Shown: positions 1 to 9,622, counted from the stretch's first letter. The stretch: 64,000 nt of DNA from Zobellia roscoffensis (GCF_015330165.1 NZ_JADDXT010000002.1:3623646-3687645); one strand, 5' to 3'. Notes: a model not told the origin generated them from the letters alone. A program made the numbers and translations.

Positions 1-699
1 CGCTCCCTGTGCAATGGGGAGCAATGCAAAGGTTTTGTTTTTGTTCATAGGGTTGGTTATGGCAACTTTCCACGGTTCACCGTTGGGTTGTTTCCCCCAT
101 GTATTCATGTCCCCAGAAGCATTGATAATCCCTGCGGGAACTCTTTTTTCGATTAAAAATTTCTTGGCCATATCTGCGGCATATCCTTTACCGATGCCAC
201 CAAACCCTATTTTCATGTCTTTTTTTTTCAGAAAAACGCTACTGTCCTGTGGGTTAAGTAGAATGTTCTGAAAACCGACTTTAGTCACTGAAGATGCTAT
301 AGAGCTTCTATTTGGCATTTGGGTCATACTACCGTCAAACACCCATATGTTATCCATAGAGGCATAGCTAATGTCAAAGGCTCCATCAGTGAGTTTTGAT
401 AGACCGATTGCCCGTTCAATGAGTTGATACAGTTCTGGGGAAACCGGGACGGGTTGTATTCCGGCATTTCTATTAATTTTTGAAGTTTCAGAGTCAGGTT
501 TCCATGAAGAGATTAGGTTCTCTATCCTAGAAATTTCGTCAACTGCTAAACTTATATTTTTGTTTCCATCTACAGAATCTTTGGCAACTACGGTAATATC
601 AAACCGGCTGCCCATTAACTTTAAAGTTTTGGTATACGCTTGTTGGGCGTTTATTGATGCCGAAAGACAAAACAGTAATATAAATAGGGACTTCTTCAC
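1..699 (-). CDS. apbE: FAD:protein FMN transferase, ApbE family (3' end cut off by window)
   Basis: The minus-strand frame stays open from a GTG at 699 to the window edge. It begins with a signal peptide (KKSLFILLFCLSASINAQ) and continues through the ApbE core: a KLMGSRFDI start, a GFGGIGKGYAADMAKKFL block, and an INASGDMNTWG block followed by WKVAITNP. These match the FAD/Mg-binding region of ApbE, which transfers FMN from FAD to Thr/Ser of target flavoproteins such as NqrB/C and RnfG, working on the periplasmic side. GTG is chosen because no in-frame ATG lies between it and the upstream stop (736-738), and it sits just before the signal peptide. Only the C-terminal third or so is missing. 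The partner flavoprotein is not in this window. Family assignment is firm; the target is unknown. Confidence 0.9.
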   Translation of the reverse strand, partial: MKKSLFILLFCLSASINAQQAYTKTLKLMGSRFDITVVAKDSVDGNKNISLAVDEISRIENLISSWKPDSETSKINRNAGIQPVPVSPELYQLIERAIGLSKLTDGAFDISYASMDNIWVFDGSMTQMPNRSSIASSVTKVGFQNILLNPQDSSVFLKKKDMKIGFGGIGKGYAADMAKKFLIEKRVPAGIINASGDMNTWGKQPNGEPWKVAITNPMNKNKTFALLPIAQGA

Positions 700-1154
700 A
701 TTCAGTAATACATTAGAAATAAGGAGTGTTGTGTTTTAAAACAAAGATACAGCAGAAATGGTTTGGAATATGAGAATTGCCGATAAGGTATAGTACGCTC
801 CAGTATCGGTTAAATAGAGGTATGTTTTTATTAAAAACCTCAAACAAAAGTATTTTGGTTGCACAAATTTGCACAATTAAAATATGTGATATTGATGAAT
901 TAATCTGTATTATTGTATGATTTAAGTGTTAATTCGTTTAAAATTGTGGAATTACATAAAATAAGCGCAAAATTTGCGCAATTCAAAACCATCGATTTAC
1001 AATGATTATACAGACGATTGAGTCACTCAAAATTTTAGATTTATAAAACTTTGTATCGTTTTTATAAATGTACTAGTAATCGTTAAAACAATCAAGCTTT
1101 GCCGTAAGGAAGCTCTAATTATCTCAATATCAACAAACAGAAAAAAGAACACCA
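700..1154. promoter_or_regulatory. Intergenic regulatory region with paired TTGCRCAA octamers
   Basis: This 455-base gap separates the divergent apbE and DUF5060 genes and has no credible gene. It contains TTGCACAA at 859-866 and again at 869-876, then AAGCGCAA at 963-970 and TTGCGCAA at 974-981. The octamers are near-palindromic (TTGCGCAA is a perfect palindrome). Within each pair the copies are 10 or 11 bases apart, which is one helical turn, and the two pairs are about 105 bases apart. This spacing is what tandem operator sites would show. The regulator is unknown; LacI-type regulators often use palindromes with a central CG, which is only a suggestion. No clear TAnnTTTG box was found upstream of 1155. 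Confidence 0.45.
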
Positions 1155-4103
1155 ATGAAACAACAAAAATGGAAGTCCATTGTAAAGAGTCACTTCTTAC
1201 TTGCCTTGTCTTTAAGTTTTTTTCAGACACAAGCAAATCAGCCCAAAAGTAATACGGAAACAAAAGGTAAAGTTGTGGTTGAGGCCGAAGATTTTTATGA
1301 TCAGAGCCATACGGACAAGCGCAAGTGGTATGTTATAGATGCAGCTTACGGAGCAAAGATGAAAAGCCTTGAGCATAATTTACATTTTAAGGCTGCCAAT
1401 GGTGAGAAATACATTGAAATTTTACCGGATACACGTACCAATCATGATGAAAAGCTGATTGTTGGAGAAAATTTTTCAAATGAGCCGGGCAAAATGGGTG
1501 TTTTGCATTACAAAGTGAATTTTTCTGAGGCAGGGAGATACTATGTTTGGGTTCGTGCATATAGCACAGGATCTGAAGATAATGGTGTTCATGTTGGTGT
1601 TGATGGTACTTGGCCAGAAAGTGGTCAGCGTATGCAGTGGTGCGACGGTAAGGATACTTGGACCTGGGGGAATAGTCAACGAACCGAAGAAAGACATTGT
1701 GGTGTTCCGGGATTTATTTATATAGATATTGATAAAGCTGGTGAGCATGATATTCAATTCAGTATGCGGGAGGATGGTTTTGAAATGGATCAGTTTATCC
1801 TAACCAAGGATAGCTCTTTTCATCCAGCGAAGAAAAGTGTGGTTGTGGCTGATCAAGACGTATTGGCCATGGTGAAAGAAGTAAGGCCAAGTGCTAAAAT
1901 ATATCCTGCTCAGGCCTTTAAGAGTACTAAAAATACTTTTTATAATGATAAGAAGTGGTTAGCTATTAACCCGGAGAAATTTAATGAGGCTGAAGCTTCT
2001 CTTGATTTTGAGGGTCCAGAAGGTAACTATGACGTACTTCTTTTTACGGTTGGTGAAAATGATGGTCGTTCTATATACACTTTGAAAAAAAACGATGAGA
2101 GTTTTCAGGATTTTAGAACTCCGCTGAGCAGTAATATGTTTGAGGAAGGGTTGGAATATGTAAAAGTATATTCCAATATTGAATTGAAGAATAATGATGC
2201 CATTGGCTTAAAGGCGGTTCCAAAGAGTAAGGATGGTAAAGAATTTAGCCGTGCGCGTTGGAGTGGGTTGGTATTGGTAAAGGCGGGTACTGGTAAAAAG
2301 CTGTTGGAGGAAATACAACAGAAAATGGCAGACCAGACCAATTTAAAGATTACGGGAGAACTTAAAAAGTGGCACAAGGTAACTCTAACTTTTGATGGGC
2401 CAAGTACTTCTGAGGATGCAGATTACAATCCTTTTATGAACTATCGTTTTAATGTAACCTTTACGCACAAGCAGAGTAAAAAGTCTTTTGTTGTACCGGG
2501 TTATTATGCGGCAGATGGTGATGCCGGACAATCTTCTTCCATCAAAGGAAACAAATGGCGTGTGCATTTTGCTCCCGATGAAATAGGAGAGTGGACGTAT
2601 GATGTTGATTTTAGAAAAGGTAACTATTCTGCGGTAAGTACAAAATCCAATACGGGTGTCAGTGCAGGCTTTATGGACGGAGCAAGTGGAACGTTCAACA
2701 TAGAAAAAACCGATAAATCTGGTGCGGATTTTAGAGGAAAAGGAAGGTTGCGATATGTTGGCGAACGTTATTTGAAGTTTGCCGAGACAGGTGAATACTT
2801 TCTGAAACAAGGTCCTGATGCTCCCGAAAATTTCTTGTCCTATGTAGATTTGGACGGTACGTTTAAGGATGATGGTCATAAGGATAAGATGGTGAAAACA
2901 TGGTCCGCACATTTACAGGATTATAAGCAGAATGACCCAACCTGGAAGAATGGCAAGGGAAAAGCTATTATTGGGGCATTGAATTATTTGGCTTCAAAAG
3001 GTTTGAATTCGGTTTCGTTTTTGACTAACAATATAGCAGGTGATGACCAGAACGTTTTTCCATATGTCGATTATGACACGTATGACCGAATAGATGTTTC
3101 CAAAATGGACCAGTGGGAAATTATTTTTGAGCATGCACAAAAGCTAGGTCTTTTTCTTCATTTTAAACTTTTAGAAGTAGAAAATCAGGGACTCTTGGAT
3201 AATGGGGGGGTTGGTGCAAATACAAAATTGTACTACCGTGAGATAATGGCGCGTTTTGGACATCATTTAGCACTTAACTGGAATCTTTGCGAGGAAAATG
3301 GCGAATGGGTAAAGAACCCGACCACGCCACCGCAGGAAGAGGAGCAGCGTTTGGCAATGACCACTTATTTCAAAAAGAACGACCCCTACCATCATCATTT
3401 GGTAATTCATAACGGAAAAGATTTTGTAGACCTTTTAGGACCTGAAAGTGGACTTACGGGACCATCCGTTCAGACCAATAAAACCGATTTTAGTCGTGTT
3501 CACGGGCAGGTGTTACATTGGTTGGATGAGTCTAAAAAGGCAGGTTTCCAATGGGCCGTTGCGGTAGATGAGCCTGGTGATGCGCAACATTCGCTAATTA
3601 CGGATGCAGAAAACCCCGATCATGATAATGCTCGTAGAAATGGCCTTTGGGGTACTTTTATGGCCGGCGGATGGGGTAATGAATGGTATTTTGGTTATGC
3701 ACACCCACATTCAGACCTTACCTGTGAAGATTACCGCTCTAGAGACCTCTTTTGGGATCAGGCGGTAAATGCGGTTAAGTTCTTTAAGGAAAACAATATT
3801 CCTTTTTGGGAGACCGAAAACAGAAATGATTTAGTTGGAAATTCAGATAACAAAAACACAGTGTATTGCTTGGCCAAAGAGAATGAGGTATATGCGGTAT
3901 ATCTAAATTCTGTTCCAACGGCTACGCTAGATTTATCCAATGCCTCTGGTGATTTTGAAGTGCTTTGGTTCAATCCGAAAAAAGGAGGTGAACTTAGAAA
4001 ATCCAAAGTAAAGAAAGTATCGGGAGGTTCAGTGGTAGAACTAGGAAAATCACCTGATAAGAAACAGCAAGATTGGGCTATTTTACTTCGAAGAGCAAAT
4101 TAA
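1155..4103 (+). CDS. Secreted DUF5060-containing glycoside-hydrolase-like enzyme with N-terminal CBM-like domain
   Basis: This 982-residue protein starts with a signal peptide (about residues 1-28). Residues about 38-220 form a beta-rich domain opening VVVEAEDFYDQ and ending EMDQFIL, typical of carbohydrate-binding 'GylE/CBM6-like' modules. A second beta domain follows. A DUF5060 domain begins near residue 404 (WHKVTLTFDGP, NPFMNYRFNVTFTH, VPGYYAADGDA). Residues about 525-880 look like a GH5/GH140-type TIM barrel, with candidate catalytic acids in WNLCEENGE (about 710) and VAVDEPGDAQH (about 804). The C-terminal 100 residues resemble the PF12904 domain found after DUF4038 glycosidases. It is followed after 6 bases by a DUF1080 lipoprotein, so the two are probably co-transcribed and act on the same glycan at the cell surface. 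The substrate cannot be read from the sequence. Confidence 0.75.
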   Translation: MKQQKWKSIVKSHFLLALSLSFFQTQANQPKSNTETKGKVVVEAEDFYDQSHTDKRKWYVIDAAYGAKMKSLEHNLHFKAANGEKYIEILPDTRTNHDEKLIVGENFSNEPGKMGVLHYKVNFSEAGRYYVWVRAYSTGSEDNGVHVGVDGTWPESGQRMQWCDGKDTWTWGNSQRTEERHCGVPGFIYIDIDKAGEHDIQFSMREDGFEMDQFILTKDSSFHPAKKSVVVADQDVLAMVKEVRPSAKIYPAQAFKSTKNTFYNDKKWLAINPEKFNEAEASLDFEGPEGNYDVLLFTVGENDGRSIYTLKKNDESFQDFRTPLSSNMFEEGLEYVKVYSNIELKNNDAIGLKAVPKSKDGKEFSRARWSGLVLVKAGTGKKLLEEIQQKMADQTNLKITGELKKWHKVTLTFDGPSTSEDADYNPFMNYRFNVTFTHKQSKKSFVVPGYYAADGDAGQSSSIKGNKWRVHFAPDEIGEWTYDVDFRKGNYSAVSTKSNTGVSAGFMDGASGTFNIEKTDKSGADFRGKGRLRYVGERYLKFAETGEYFLKQGPDAPENFLSYVDLDGTFKDDGHKDKMVKTWSAHLQDYKQNDPTWKNGKGKAIIGALNYLASKGLNSVSFLTNNIAGDDQNVFPYVDYDTYDRIDVSKMDQWEIIFEHAQKLGLFLHFKLLEVENQGLLDNGGVGANTKLYYREIMARFGHHLALNWNLCEENGEWVKNPTTPPQEEEQRLAMTTYFKKNDPYHHHLVIHNGKDFVDLLGPESGLTGPSVQTNKTDFSRVHGQVLHWLDESKKAGFQWAVAVDEPGDAQHSLITDAENPDHDNARRNGLWGTFMAGGWGNEWYFGYAHPHSDLTCEDYRSRDLFWDQAVNAVKFFKENNIPFWETENRNDLVGNSDNKNTVYCLAKENEVYAVYLNSVPTATLDLSNASGDFEVLWFNPKKGGELRKSKVKKVSGGSVVELGKSPDKKQQDWAILLRRAN

Positions 4104-4109
4104 TATTAC

Positions 4110-4958
4110 ATGAAGATCAATGGATATTTTGCGGTAGTAGGCATAGTGGTATTAGCTCTTTCGTGCAAGGCCAAACAAAGTAATATACCGTCCGAATCAA
4201 CAAACGATGAGGACGGTTATGTTTCGCTCTATAATGGGCGTGATATGAGCAATTGGAATATCATGTGCCGAGACAAGGAGCCAGGTTTGGCGGAGAAAGT
4301 TTTTGCTGCCGGCGAAAACGGAGAAATGCATGTCTATAAAGATTTTCCAAACGGCGACCGTACCGAAGTAGGGAAAAATGGAACCCACTGTATGTTCTTT
4401 ACGAAAGAAAAGTATAGCAGTTATAGCTTTAAATTCGAGTATAAGTGGGGTGATAAAATTTTTAATAATTACGACCAGTTTCAATATGATGCAGGAATGT
4501 ATTTTCATGTTTTTGATGTAAATATTTGGCCAAAGGGATTAGAGTATCAAGTTCGTTATGACGATTCTAAAAATGAAAACCATACCGGTTGTGTTTGGAA
4601 CTCAGGTGCTAAGTTTGATTGGTATGCTGATAATTCAGAAGAAACCCCAAAACTAAGGACTTACCTTTCTAAAGAAGAGGGTGGTGTGGCACAGGAGCAC
4701 CGTGGAGGTGAACATAAAGCTCATAAGGGGGCGGAATTTCACGCTCTTGATGGACAATGGAACCAATGCGAAGTTATCGTTATGGGCAATGCTTATGCGG
4801 TTTATAAACTAAACGGAAAGATTGTAAATGTTCTGACCAATCTCAGTCACTCAGAGGGTGAAATAGGCTTGCAAGCGGAAACTGCAGAGATTTTTTATCG
4901 AAATATAAAAATAAAAGTTTTTGATGAGGTTTTACCCATAGAGGAAGCCCTTCGCTAG
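4110..4958 (+). CDS. DUF1080 (3-keto-disaccharide hydrolase-like) lipoprotein
   Basis: This 282-residue protein has a lipoprotein signal (VVLALSCKAK, Cys19), so it is probably membrane-anchored. After a short acidic linker comes the DUF1080 fold: YVSLYNGRDMSNWN, then YSSYSFKFEYKWG, DAGMYFHVFDVNIWPKGLEYQV, GQWNQCEVIVMGN and GEIGLQAETAEIFYRNIKIK. DUF1080 is a concanavalin-like jelly roll that binds or hydrolyses glycans; some members cleave 3-keto-glucosides. It follows the DUF5060 enzyme by 6 bases and ends at a strong terminator, so the two form an operon. Whether it is catalytic or only binds sugar is not decidable from sequence. There is no SusC/SusD pair beside these genes. Confidence 0.8.
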   Translation: MKINGYFAVVGIVVLALSCKAKQSNIPSESTNDEDGYVSLYNGRDMSNWNIMCRDKEPGLAEKVFAAGENGEMHVYKDFPNGDRTEVGKNGTHCMFFTKEKYSSYSFKFEYKWGDKIFNNYDQFQYDAGMYFHVFDVNIWPKGLEYQVRYDDSKNENHTGCVWNSGAKFDWYADNSEETPKLRTYLSKEEGGVAQEHRGGEHKAHKGAEFHALDGQWNQCEVIVMGNAYAVYKLNGKIVNVLTNLSHSEGEIGLQAETAEIFYRNIKIKVFDEVLPIEEALR

Positions 4959-4982
4959 GCATTGATATCAAATTAAAGTAAG

Positions 4983-5036
4983 GTTCAAAGATGTTTTCCA
5001 GTATGAGTAATGCTGAAACATCTTTGAACTTTTTTT
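4983..5036 (+). terminator. Rho-independent terminator after the DUF5060-DUF1080 operon
   Basis: A perfect 14-base stem GTTCAAAGATGTTT (4983-4996) pairs with AAACATCTTTGAAC (5016-5029), followed by seven T. It lies 24 bases after the DUF1080 stop codon. Confidence 0.9.
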
Positions 5037-5133
5037 GTTGAAACTAAGACGTATTGGTCGTAAACCCTTAAAACTTTATTAGGGATTGAGGAATCTGTTT
5101 AGCGTAGCTTATAAAACTAAAGCAGGTCTCTAA

Positions 5134-5706
5134 TTATAGCTTTCTGATCACTTTACAAGGGTTTCCAAATGCCAAAACATCATCTGGAAGGTCTTTGGTA
5201 ACGACACTACCGGCGCCTATGGTTACATTGTTTCCAATGGTTACGCCAGGAAAGATGACAGAGTTTCCGCCAATCCAAACATTATCACCAATAGAAACCG
5301 GTTTCGTATGGGTCAGGTAGCGAGATTGCCCTTCTTCGGTAATTATCCTCTCGGAAGCTTTTAGAGGGTGTGTAGCGGTATAAATTTGTACGTAGGGAGC
5401 TATAAGTCCGTTTTTACCGATTGTAATTGTATTGTTGTCAAGAAAAATGCAATTGGTGTTTACAAAAGTGCCATCACCTATAATGATGTTTTCGCCATAA
5501 TCACAGAAAAAGGGAGCTTCGATCCATACACCATCTCCTTTCTTATGAAAAAGGTCGGTGAGAATGATATCACGTTCACTACTTAATTCAGGATTTAGAG
5601 CATTGTATTGCAGTAATAACTTTCGTGCTTTATGGTACATGGCCAATAGTTCTGGATCTCGAGAATTATAAGGGTCTCCATGGAGCATTTTTTCTTTTTC
5701 GGTCAT
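5134..5706 (-). CDS. maa: Maltose/galactoside O-acetyltransferase family protein (hexapeptide repeat)
   Basis: From the ATG at 5706 the protein is 190 residues and opens MTEKEKMLHGDPYNSRD, the usual start of Maa/LacA sugar O-acetyltransferases; a TTG 15 bases upstream is also in frame but less likely. The N-terminal helical part is followed by a left-handed beta-helix of hexapeptide repeats (IIIGDGTFVN, ITIGKNGLI, VSIGDNVWIGGNSVI, VTIGNNVTIGAGSVV). The catalytic histidine is visible in YTATHPL (His113). These trimeric cytosolic enzymes move acetyl from acetyl-CoA to the 6-hydroxyl of a sugar. It lies 42 bases after the guanine deaminase gene on the same strand. The family is clear; the physiological sugar is not, and the symbol is by similarity only. 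Confidence 0.85.
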   Translation of the reverse strand: MTEKEKMLHGDPYNSRDPELLAMYHKARKLLLQYNALNPELSSERDIILTDLFHKKGDGVWIEAPFFCDYGENIIIGDGTFVNTNCIFLDNNTITIGKNGLIAPYVQIYTATHPLKASERIITEEGQSRYLTHTKPVSIGDNVWIGGNSVIFPGVTIGNNVTIGAGSVVTKDLPDDVLAFGNPCKVIRKL

Positions 5707-5748
5707 ATCTGCAATTGGCAATAGATTTTATAATGGAGGAAACTGGTC

Positions 5749-6228
5749 CTAATATTTTGTTTTATCGTTTTTAGAGGCCCAGTCGTTGAACACTTCTACG
5801 GCCTCATTTTGTAGCATTTGCTTAAAGTGAATCTGCCGGTCTTCCATACCAACCTCTAATTCATCGTAAATAAACTGATCGTCAAAATCTATGGCTTTGG
5901 CATCAGCTTTATCGCAGCCATAATATACGGCTTTAGGTCTAGCCCAATAAATGGCACCAAAACACATGGGGCAAGGCTCACAAGAAGTATAAATAATACA
6001 ATCGGTTAACTGAAACGTATTCAATTTTTTACAGGCATCTCTAATGACAACCATTTCGGCATGTGCAGTAGGGTCATTGGTTGAGGTTACTTTATTGTGG
6101 CCTTCAGCAATGATTTTCCCGTCTTTAACGACTACAGCACCAAAAGGTCCACCTGCATTTGAGTTCATTCCCTTGGCAGCCATTTCAATAGCACGACACA
6201 TAAAAAATTCATGTTTGTTTGTCATCAT
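5749..6228 (-). CDS. guaD: Guanine deaminase (cytidine/deoxycytidylate deaminase fold)
   Basis: This 159-residue protein has the zinc-dependent deaminase signature: TAHAEM (His56 as zinc ligand, Glu58 as proton shuttle) and TSCEPCPMC (Cys86 and Cys89 as zinc ligands). The blocks NAGGPFGAVVVKDGKII, AIYWARPKAVYYG and IDFDDQFIYDEL match Bacillus GuaD closely, including the C-terminal segment that covers the active site of the domain-swapped dimer. The reaction is guanine to xanthine plus ammonia in the cytosol, part of purine salvage. Two adjacent ATG codons (6228 and 6225) can start it. It precedes the acetyltransferase on the same strand. An alternative is another nucleoside deaminase of the same clan, but the middle and C-terminal blocks favour guanine. 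Confidence 0.88.
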   Translation of the reverse strand: MMTNKHEFFMCRAIEMAAKGMNSNAGGPFGAVVVKDGKIIAEGHNKVTSTNDPTAHAEMVVIRDACKKLNTFQLTDCIIYTSCEPCPMCFGAIYWARPKAVYYGCDKADAKAIDFDDQFIYDELEVGMEDRQIHFKQMLQNEAVEVFNDWASKNDKTKY

Positions 6229-6604
6229 AAAATATCGGATTAGTGATTGTGAAGTACAGGTTTAAGCGAGTGGCTTATGAAGGGAAATTGCTCCTTAGAA
6301 ACCAAACGCATGTACACTGTATATTAGTGGATGCAAAATTACATATTTTCACGTGGTTTTCGCTCTTTTTATCAATCGTCATCAGTTAGATGGGTTAAAA
6401 TACCATGTTAAATAGAATTAGATAGAAACGAACCTGATTTCAACATGCTTTCTCTTAATTACATAGTAATCCATAATTCATGTCCATATAGGATTGTTTT
6501 CAAGATTGCGGAGTGCTAATAAGCTTCTTTAATCTGTTTATCTTTGCAGCAGGGTTTGATTTTCTTCAAGCCCATTTTTGTATTATGTAAAGTAGAGATT
6601 AGAA
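6229..6604. other. Intergenic region upstream of the PUL regulator
   Basis: This 376-base AT-rich gap separates divergent guaD and the regulator gene. A TATCTTTG box at 6539-6546 fits the Bacteroidota -7 consensus TAnnTTTG, about 60 bases before the regulator's ATG. I see no well-placed TTG at the -33 distance, so the promoter call is weak. Nothing else was recognised. Confidence 0.35.
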
Positions 6605-9361
6605 ATGAGAAATGGATATTACATAATTTTTTTGTTAGTGCTACTTCCCTTTATTGGAACCGCACAAACGCTGCTGCCACCTATTTATAATTATAAGGTG
6701 TTTGAGTATAATGCAGGAGCCCAGAATTGGGGGCTCAGTATAGATGAAAACGGACATGTTTATGCGGCCAATGATAAGGGTTTGCTTTCTTATAATGGAG
6801 AGGAATGGATTTTAAACAAACTACCCAATAATACGGTAGTACGTTCCGTAGCGACCAATAAAGATAGGGTGTATACGGGTTCGTACGAAGAATTTGGGTA
6901 TTGGGAGAAATCGGATATTGGGCAGTTGAATTATACTTCACTGACTTCGCTGATAAAAAACCATACGTTTACCAGTGAGGAATTTTGGCAGATATTACCA
7001 TTTAAAGAGTCTGTCTATTTTCGGTCATTTTCTACTTTGTACAAATATGAAGGTGAAAAAATAATGGTAATAGACCCGGAATTTGTAGTAACGGCCCTAG
7101 CAGTGTATAACAATGAGGTGTATGTAACGGCAAAGAATGAAGGACTCTATGTTTTGAGGGAAAATCAGCTTAAATCCATCGCTAATAAAGAGGTTTTGAA
7201 AAACCAGACCATTACGGATATGGTTCCTTTTGATAATGGGCTCTTGATCGGGACTCAGTTAAACGGATGTTTGTTATTCAAAGATGATGCGTTTTTGCCT
7301 TTTAATACAGATATGAACAACCGTTTAAAAGAACATCAGCTCAATAAAATATTACCATTGGATACTGGGGAAATTGTCTTTGGTACAATAAAGAACGGCA
7401 TCTATATTTATGATAATCTTAAAGGAACTTCTCGTAATCTTAATAGAAATACGGGCTTGCAAAACAATACAGTGCTCTCTTTGGCAAAGTTCAATGATCA
7501 ATTTTGGGCAGGGTTGGAAAGTGGAATAGATCGGATTCAGGTAAACTCACCAATTACTTTTTATACGGATCATACCGGGTCATTGGGTACCGTTCATGAT
7601 GTGGCGATAAAAGATAGGACCACGTATCTGGGCAGTAACACGGGAATCTATTATTTTAAGGATGATGAGCTGGAGTTTTTTGAAGGTTCTCAGGGCCATG
7701 TTTGGGATGTTGAGACCATTGCAAACGATGTGTTGGTTGGTCATAACACGGGAACATTTAGGCTAGAGGGTGACAGATTGCAAAAAGTATCCAATAGGGC
7801 AGGTGGTTATCAATTTGTAAAGGTTCCGGAAAGGAATAATGTTTTTCTGCAAGGTACATATACCGGTGTGAGCAAATATGAAAAAGAGGCTTCGGGTAAA
7901 TGGGATACAAACTCTATTTTGGGAATAGATTTTCCTGTGAAACAACTTTGTTTTGAAGATAATAGAACCATATGGGCCGCCCATCATTATAAGGGTTTGT
8001 TTCGCTTTAAATTAAATGAAAACCTATCTGCGGTTGAGGATAAAGTTACCTTTGGCACCAACGTACTTCCTAACATCTATAATGTAAAGTTGTATAGAAT
8101 TAAAAACCAAATTGTCATTCAGAGTGAGGGCAAGTGGTACAAGTATGATCCATTGGTGGGGGAAATTGTCCTTTTAGAGGAATTTGAGCCCTTTACGGAT
8201 ATGTCCCTTATTTATGAGGATGGTGAACATTTTTGGTTTTTGAAGGATACGGAAACAAAAGAGCTCTTATATACAGATTTACGTGAAAATACCATAGCTA
8301 TTAGTGAGGCCCAATTGAACCAAAGGCTCATGCCCGATATGGAAAGGGCGGTTAGGCGTAACGATTCTACCTATCTTATAACCTTGAGCGATGGTTTTGC
8401 GCAAATGAATCTTATCCAGTTAAAAAGACACTTACAGGGTGCTGCTATACCAGTTCCGGAACTTTCGGTCTTTAGTGATGATGCAAAGCGCCATGCGATT
8501 ACAGAAAGCGATTTTGAAATCCCATTTATAGATGCCCAAGATTTACGTTTTCAGTTTTCTGCACCGCGTATGGTTCAACCTAGGTATTATTACACACTGC
8601 AGGGACCCTTGGAACAACAGGAGTATGCTACGGTAGGAACCCTAAATTTTCAAAACTTACCACATGGTAGTTATGAGCTTCGTGCGCATACGGTGAGTAT
8701 GGACCATAAGAAAAGCGACCCTAAAATAATTACATTTAATATAGCTCCCCCTTGGTATTTGTCAAAATTAAGTATGTTGGGGTATTTGCTATTGGTTATT
8801 GCGGTCATATTAGGGGTACGTTGGTATAACAGACAAAAACTAAAAAGAAAGCATGAGCTTTTAAAAATAAACTTGGAGCGTGAGCAAGAAGAACGTTTGG
8901 CGCAATTAGAAAAGGAAAAATTAGAAAGGGAAATTAAACGGAAGCAAACCGAATTGGCAAGAACAACTATGAGTGTTGCGAAAAAAAACGAACTTATTCT
9001 AGAACTCAAAGACCTTATGGTTTTGAACAAAGATGCTTTTTCCAATAAGCAACGTTATCGTTCATTGACCAAAAAGTTAGATGGGTCTATTAATGAGAAT
9101 GAAGATTGGAAAAATTTTGAGGTTAACTTTAAAGAACTGCATGATGATTTCTTTGATAACCTATTGCAGCAGTTTCCTAAACTTACACCAAAAGATTTGA
9201 AATTATGTGCCTATTTAAAGATGAATCTATCAAGTAAGGAAATCGCTCCACTTATGGCAATTTCTATTAGAGGGGTAGAGATACATCGGTACCGTTTACG
9301 TAAAAAATTGGGAATTGATAGTTCTCAAAATCTGTCGAACTTCCTAATTAAGTTTAAATAG
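6605..9361 (+). CDS. One-component transmembrane PUL regulator (beta-propeller sensor, Y_Y_Y, LuxR-type HTH)
   Basis: This 918-residue protein starts with a signal peptide (to about residue 20, GTAQ). A long periplasmic propeller follows, with repeated units such as IDENGHVYAANDKGLLSYNG and NTGLQNNTVLSLAKFNDQFW. A Y_Y_Y-like Ig domain (RYYYTLQGP ... LPHGSYELRAHT) ends near residue 712. One transmembrane helix (about 719-738) leads into a charged coiled coil (EREQEERLAQLEKEKLEREI) and a C-terminal helix-turn-helix (LTPKDLKLCAYLKMNLSSKEIAPLMAIS ... YRLRKKLGI). There is no histidine kinase or receiver domain, so the layout is SusR-like rather than a hybrid two-component system. It sits directly upstream of the SusC/SusD operon in the same direction and most likely activates it when the glycan fragment binds the propeller. 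Confidence 0.88.
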   Translation: MRNGYYIIFLLVLLPFIGTAQTLLPPIYNYKVFEYNAGAQNWGLSIDENGHVYAANDKGLLSYNGEEWILNKLPNNTVVRSVATNKDRVYTGSYEEFGYWEKSDIGQLNYTSLTSLIKNHTFTSEEFWQILPFKESVYFRSFSTLYKYEGEKIMVIDPEFVVTALAVYNNEVYVTAKNEGLYVLRENQLKSIANKEVLKNQTITDMVPFDNGLLIGTQLNGCLLFKDDAFLPFNTDMNNRLKEHQLNKILPLDTGEIVFGTIKNGIYIYDNLKGTSRNLNRNTGLQNNTVLSLAKFNDQFWAGLESGIDRIQVNSPITFYTDHTGSLGTVHDVAIKDRTTYLGSNTGIYYFKDDELEFFEGSQGHVWDVETIANDVLVGHNTGTFRLEGDRLQKVSNRAGGYQFVKVPERNNVFLQGTYTGVSKYEKEASGKWDTNSILGIDFPVKQLCFEDNRTIWAAHHYKGLFRFKLNENLSAVEDKVTFGTNVLPNIYNVKLYRIKNQIVIQSEGKWYKYDPLVGEIVLLEEFEPFTDMSLIYEDGEHFWFLKDTETKELLYTDLRENTIAISEAQLNQRLMPDMERAVRRNDSTYLITLSDGFAQMNLIQLKRHLQGAAIPVPELSVFSDDAKRHAITESDFEIPFIDAQDLRFQFSAPRMVQPRYYYTLQGPLEQQEYATVGTLNFQNLPHGSYELRAHTVSMDHKKSDPKIITFNIAPPWYLSKLSMLGYLLLVIAVILGVRWYNRQKLKRKHELLKINLEREQEERLAQLEKEKLEREIKRKQTELARTTMSVAKKNELILELKDLMVLNKDAFSNKQRYRSLTKKLDGSINENEDWKNFEVNFKELHDDFFDNLLQQFPKLTPKDLKLCAYLKMNLSSKEIAPLMAISIRGVEIHRYRLRKKLGIDSSQNLSNFLIKFK

Positions 9362-9622
9362 CTCTTTTAACGGTGCTATTTTCTTACATCCTTAATTTCC
9401 ATCCGTTTAAACCACTACATCAAGACTACATCACAGTGTTAAAGTTTTAAGTTTTCTTAACATTGGCACTACTGCAAATACCGTGTATTATGGGGTTCGC
9501 AGCCCTATTTACGTTGATGTATTTTTTATGTAGCCTTTCACAAAAGAGACGCTGGTTACATTATATAACTTGTGCTTGAATTTAACAGATTGATAAATTT
9601 ATAACTCAACTTTTAGATAATT

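Noticed and set aside
1027..1263. A 78-residue minus-strand reading frame overlapping the DUF5060 gene start
   Set aside because: It overlaps the DUF5060 signal peptide region and has no recognisable product or start signal.
8396..8404. Another TTGCGCAA octamer, as found upstream of the DUF5060 gene
   Set aside because: It is single and lies inside the coding sequence of the PUL regulator, so it is probably chance.
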